Below are positions 63,928 through 64,000 of a DNA stretch of 64,000 nt, in pieces; position 1 is the first letter of the stretch; every line of letters begins with the position of its first letter. The DNA comes from Biomphalaria glabrata (Eukaryota; Mollusca; Gastropoda; Planorbidae), in assembly GCF_947242115.1 (NCBI RefSeq), contig NC_074719.1, positions 37,910,012 through 37,974,011 on the forward strand, read 5' to 3'. A program made the translations under genes and the position numbers. The notes beneath the pieces were generated by a model. That model saw only the letters and a list, made by a program, of their open reading frames with translations, ran no database searches and had not been told where the DNA came from.

Positions 63928-64000
63928 GTGAGTTCTAAGTCTTTACTTCATTTTCACTTTGCTGCTGGAGTATGAAAAGGTTCACATTCTAACAAGCTTA

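Overview
The window looks like nuclear DNA of a gastropod mollusc, most likely a planorbid-type freshwater snail. This is an inference from four things: AT-rich sequence dense in TCTAGATCTAGA motifs, compact exons separated by multi-kb introns with GT/AG borders, many tRNA-derived SINEs and RTE/CR1/I/L1-type LINEs, and hAT and piggyBac-like DNA elements. No bacterial operon, rRNA gene, functional tRNA gene or CRISPR array was seen.

Three host genes can be supported. (1) Positions 1741-4523 (+) hold the last two exons of a probable MADF-BESS transcription-factor-like gene. Its earlier exons lie outside the window or were not recognised. (2) A large gene on the minus strand runs from 41002 down to 14820. 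It is a nose-resistant-to-fluoxetine-6-like (NRF-6) membrane acyltransferase. Twelve exons join with matching splice phases, but the exon that should carry the WYLANDMQF-type motif, between 26441 and 29799, was not found, and neither was the last exon. (3) From 59565 (+), a second NRF-6-like gene starts with a signal peptide and NRF domain and runs off the right edge. It shares the first splice phases and the LDA-GKP motif with gene 2, so the two are divergently oriented paralogues with about 18.5 kb between their start codons.

Layout: 1-1530 nested LINE remains around a MADF intron; 1.87-2.87 kb a 27-bp minisatellite; 3.39-3.80 kb a 14-bp minisatellite; 4.0-4.5 kb the BESS exon; 5.6-6.2 kb a 40-bp minisatellite; 6.4-14.8 kb repeats, hAT remnants and SINEs; 14.8-41.0 kb the NRF-6-like gene with introns full of elements, including a 2.1-kb inverted-terminal element at 22034-24170 and an 0.8-kb 27-bp minisatellite at 24257-25036; 41-59 kb intergenic, with two hAT fossils, an L1-like LINE, a 0.75-kb polypyrimidine tract, TTAA-flanked MITEs and a 1.7-kb hAT-like element; 59.5-64 kb the second NRF-6-like gene, whose first intron carries a 2.4-kb I-type LINE inserted into a SINE.

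The NRF-6-like proteins are predicted multi-pass membrane acyltransferases (acyltransferase-3 family) with a secreted or lumenal NRF domain at the N-terminus. The MADF-BESS gene is unrelated to them. No new multi-gene system was found. The most informative observations concern the missing exon, the paralogue pair and the nested mobile elements, several of which can be delimited to the base by target-site duplications.
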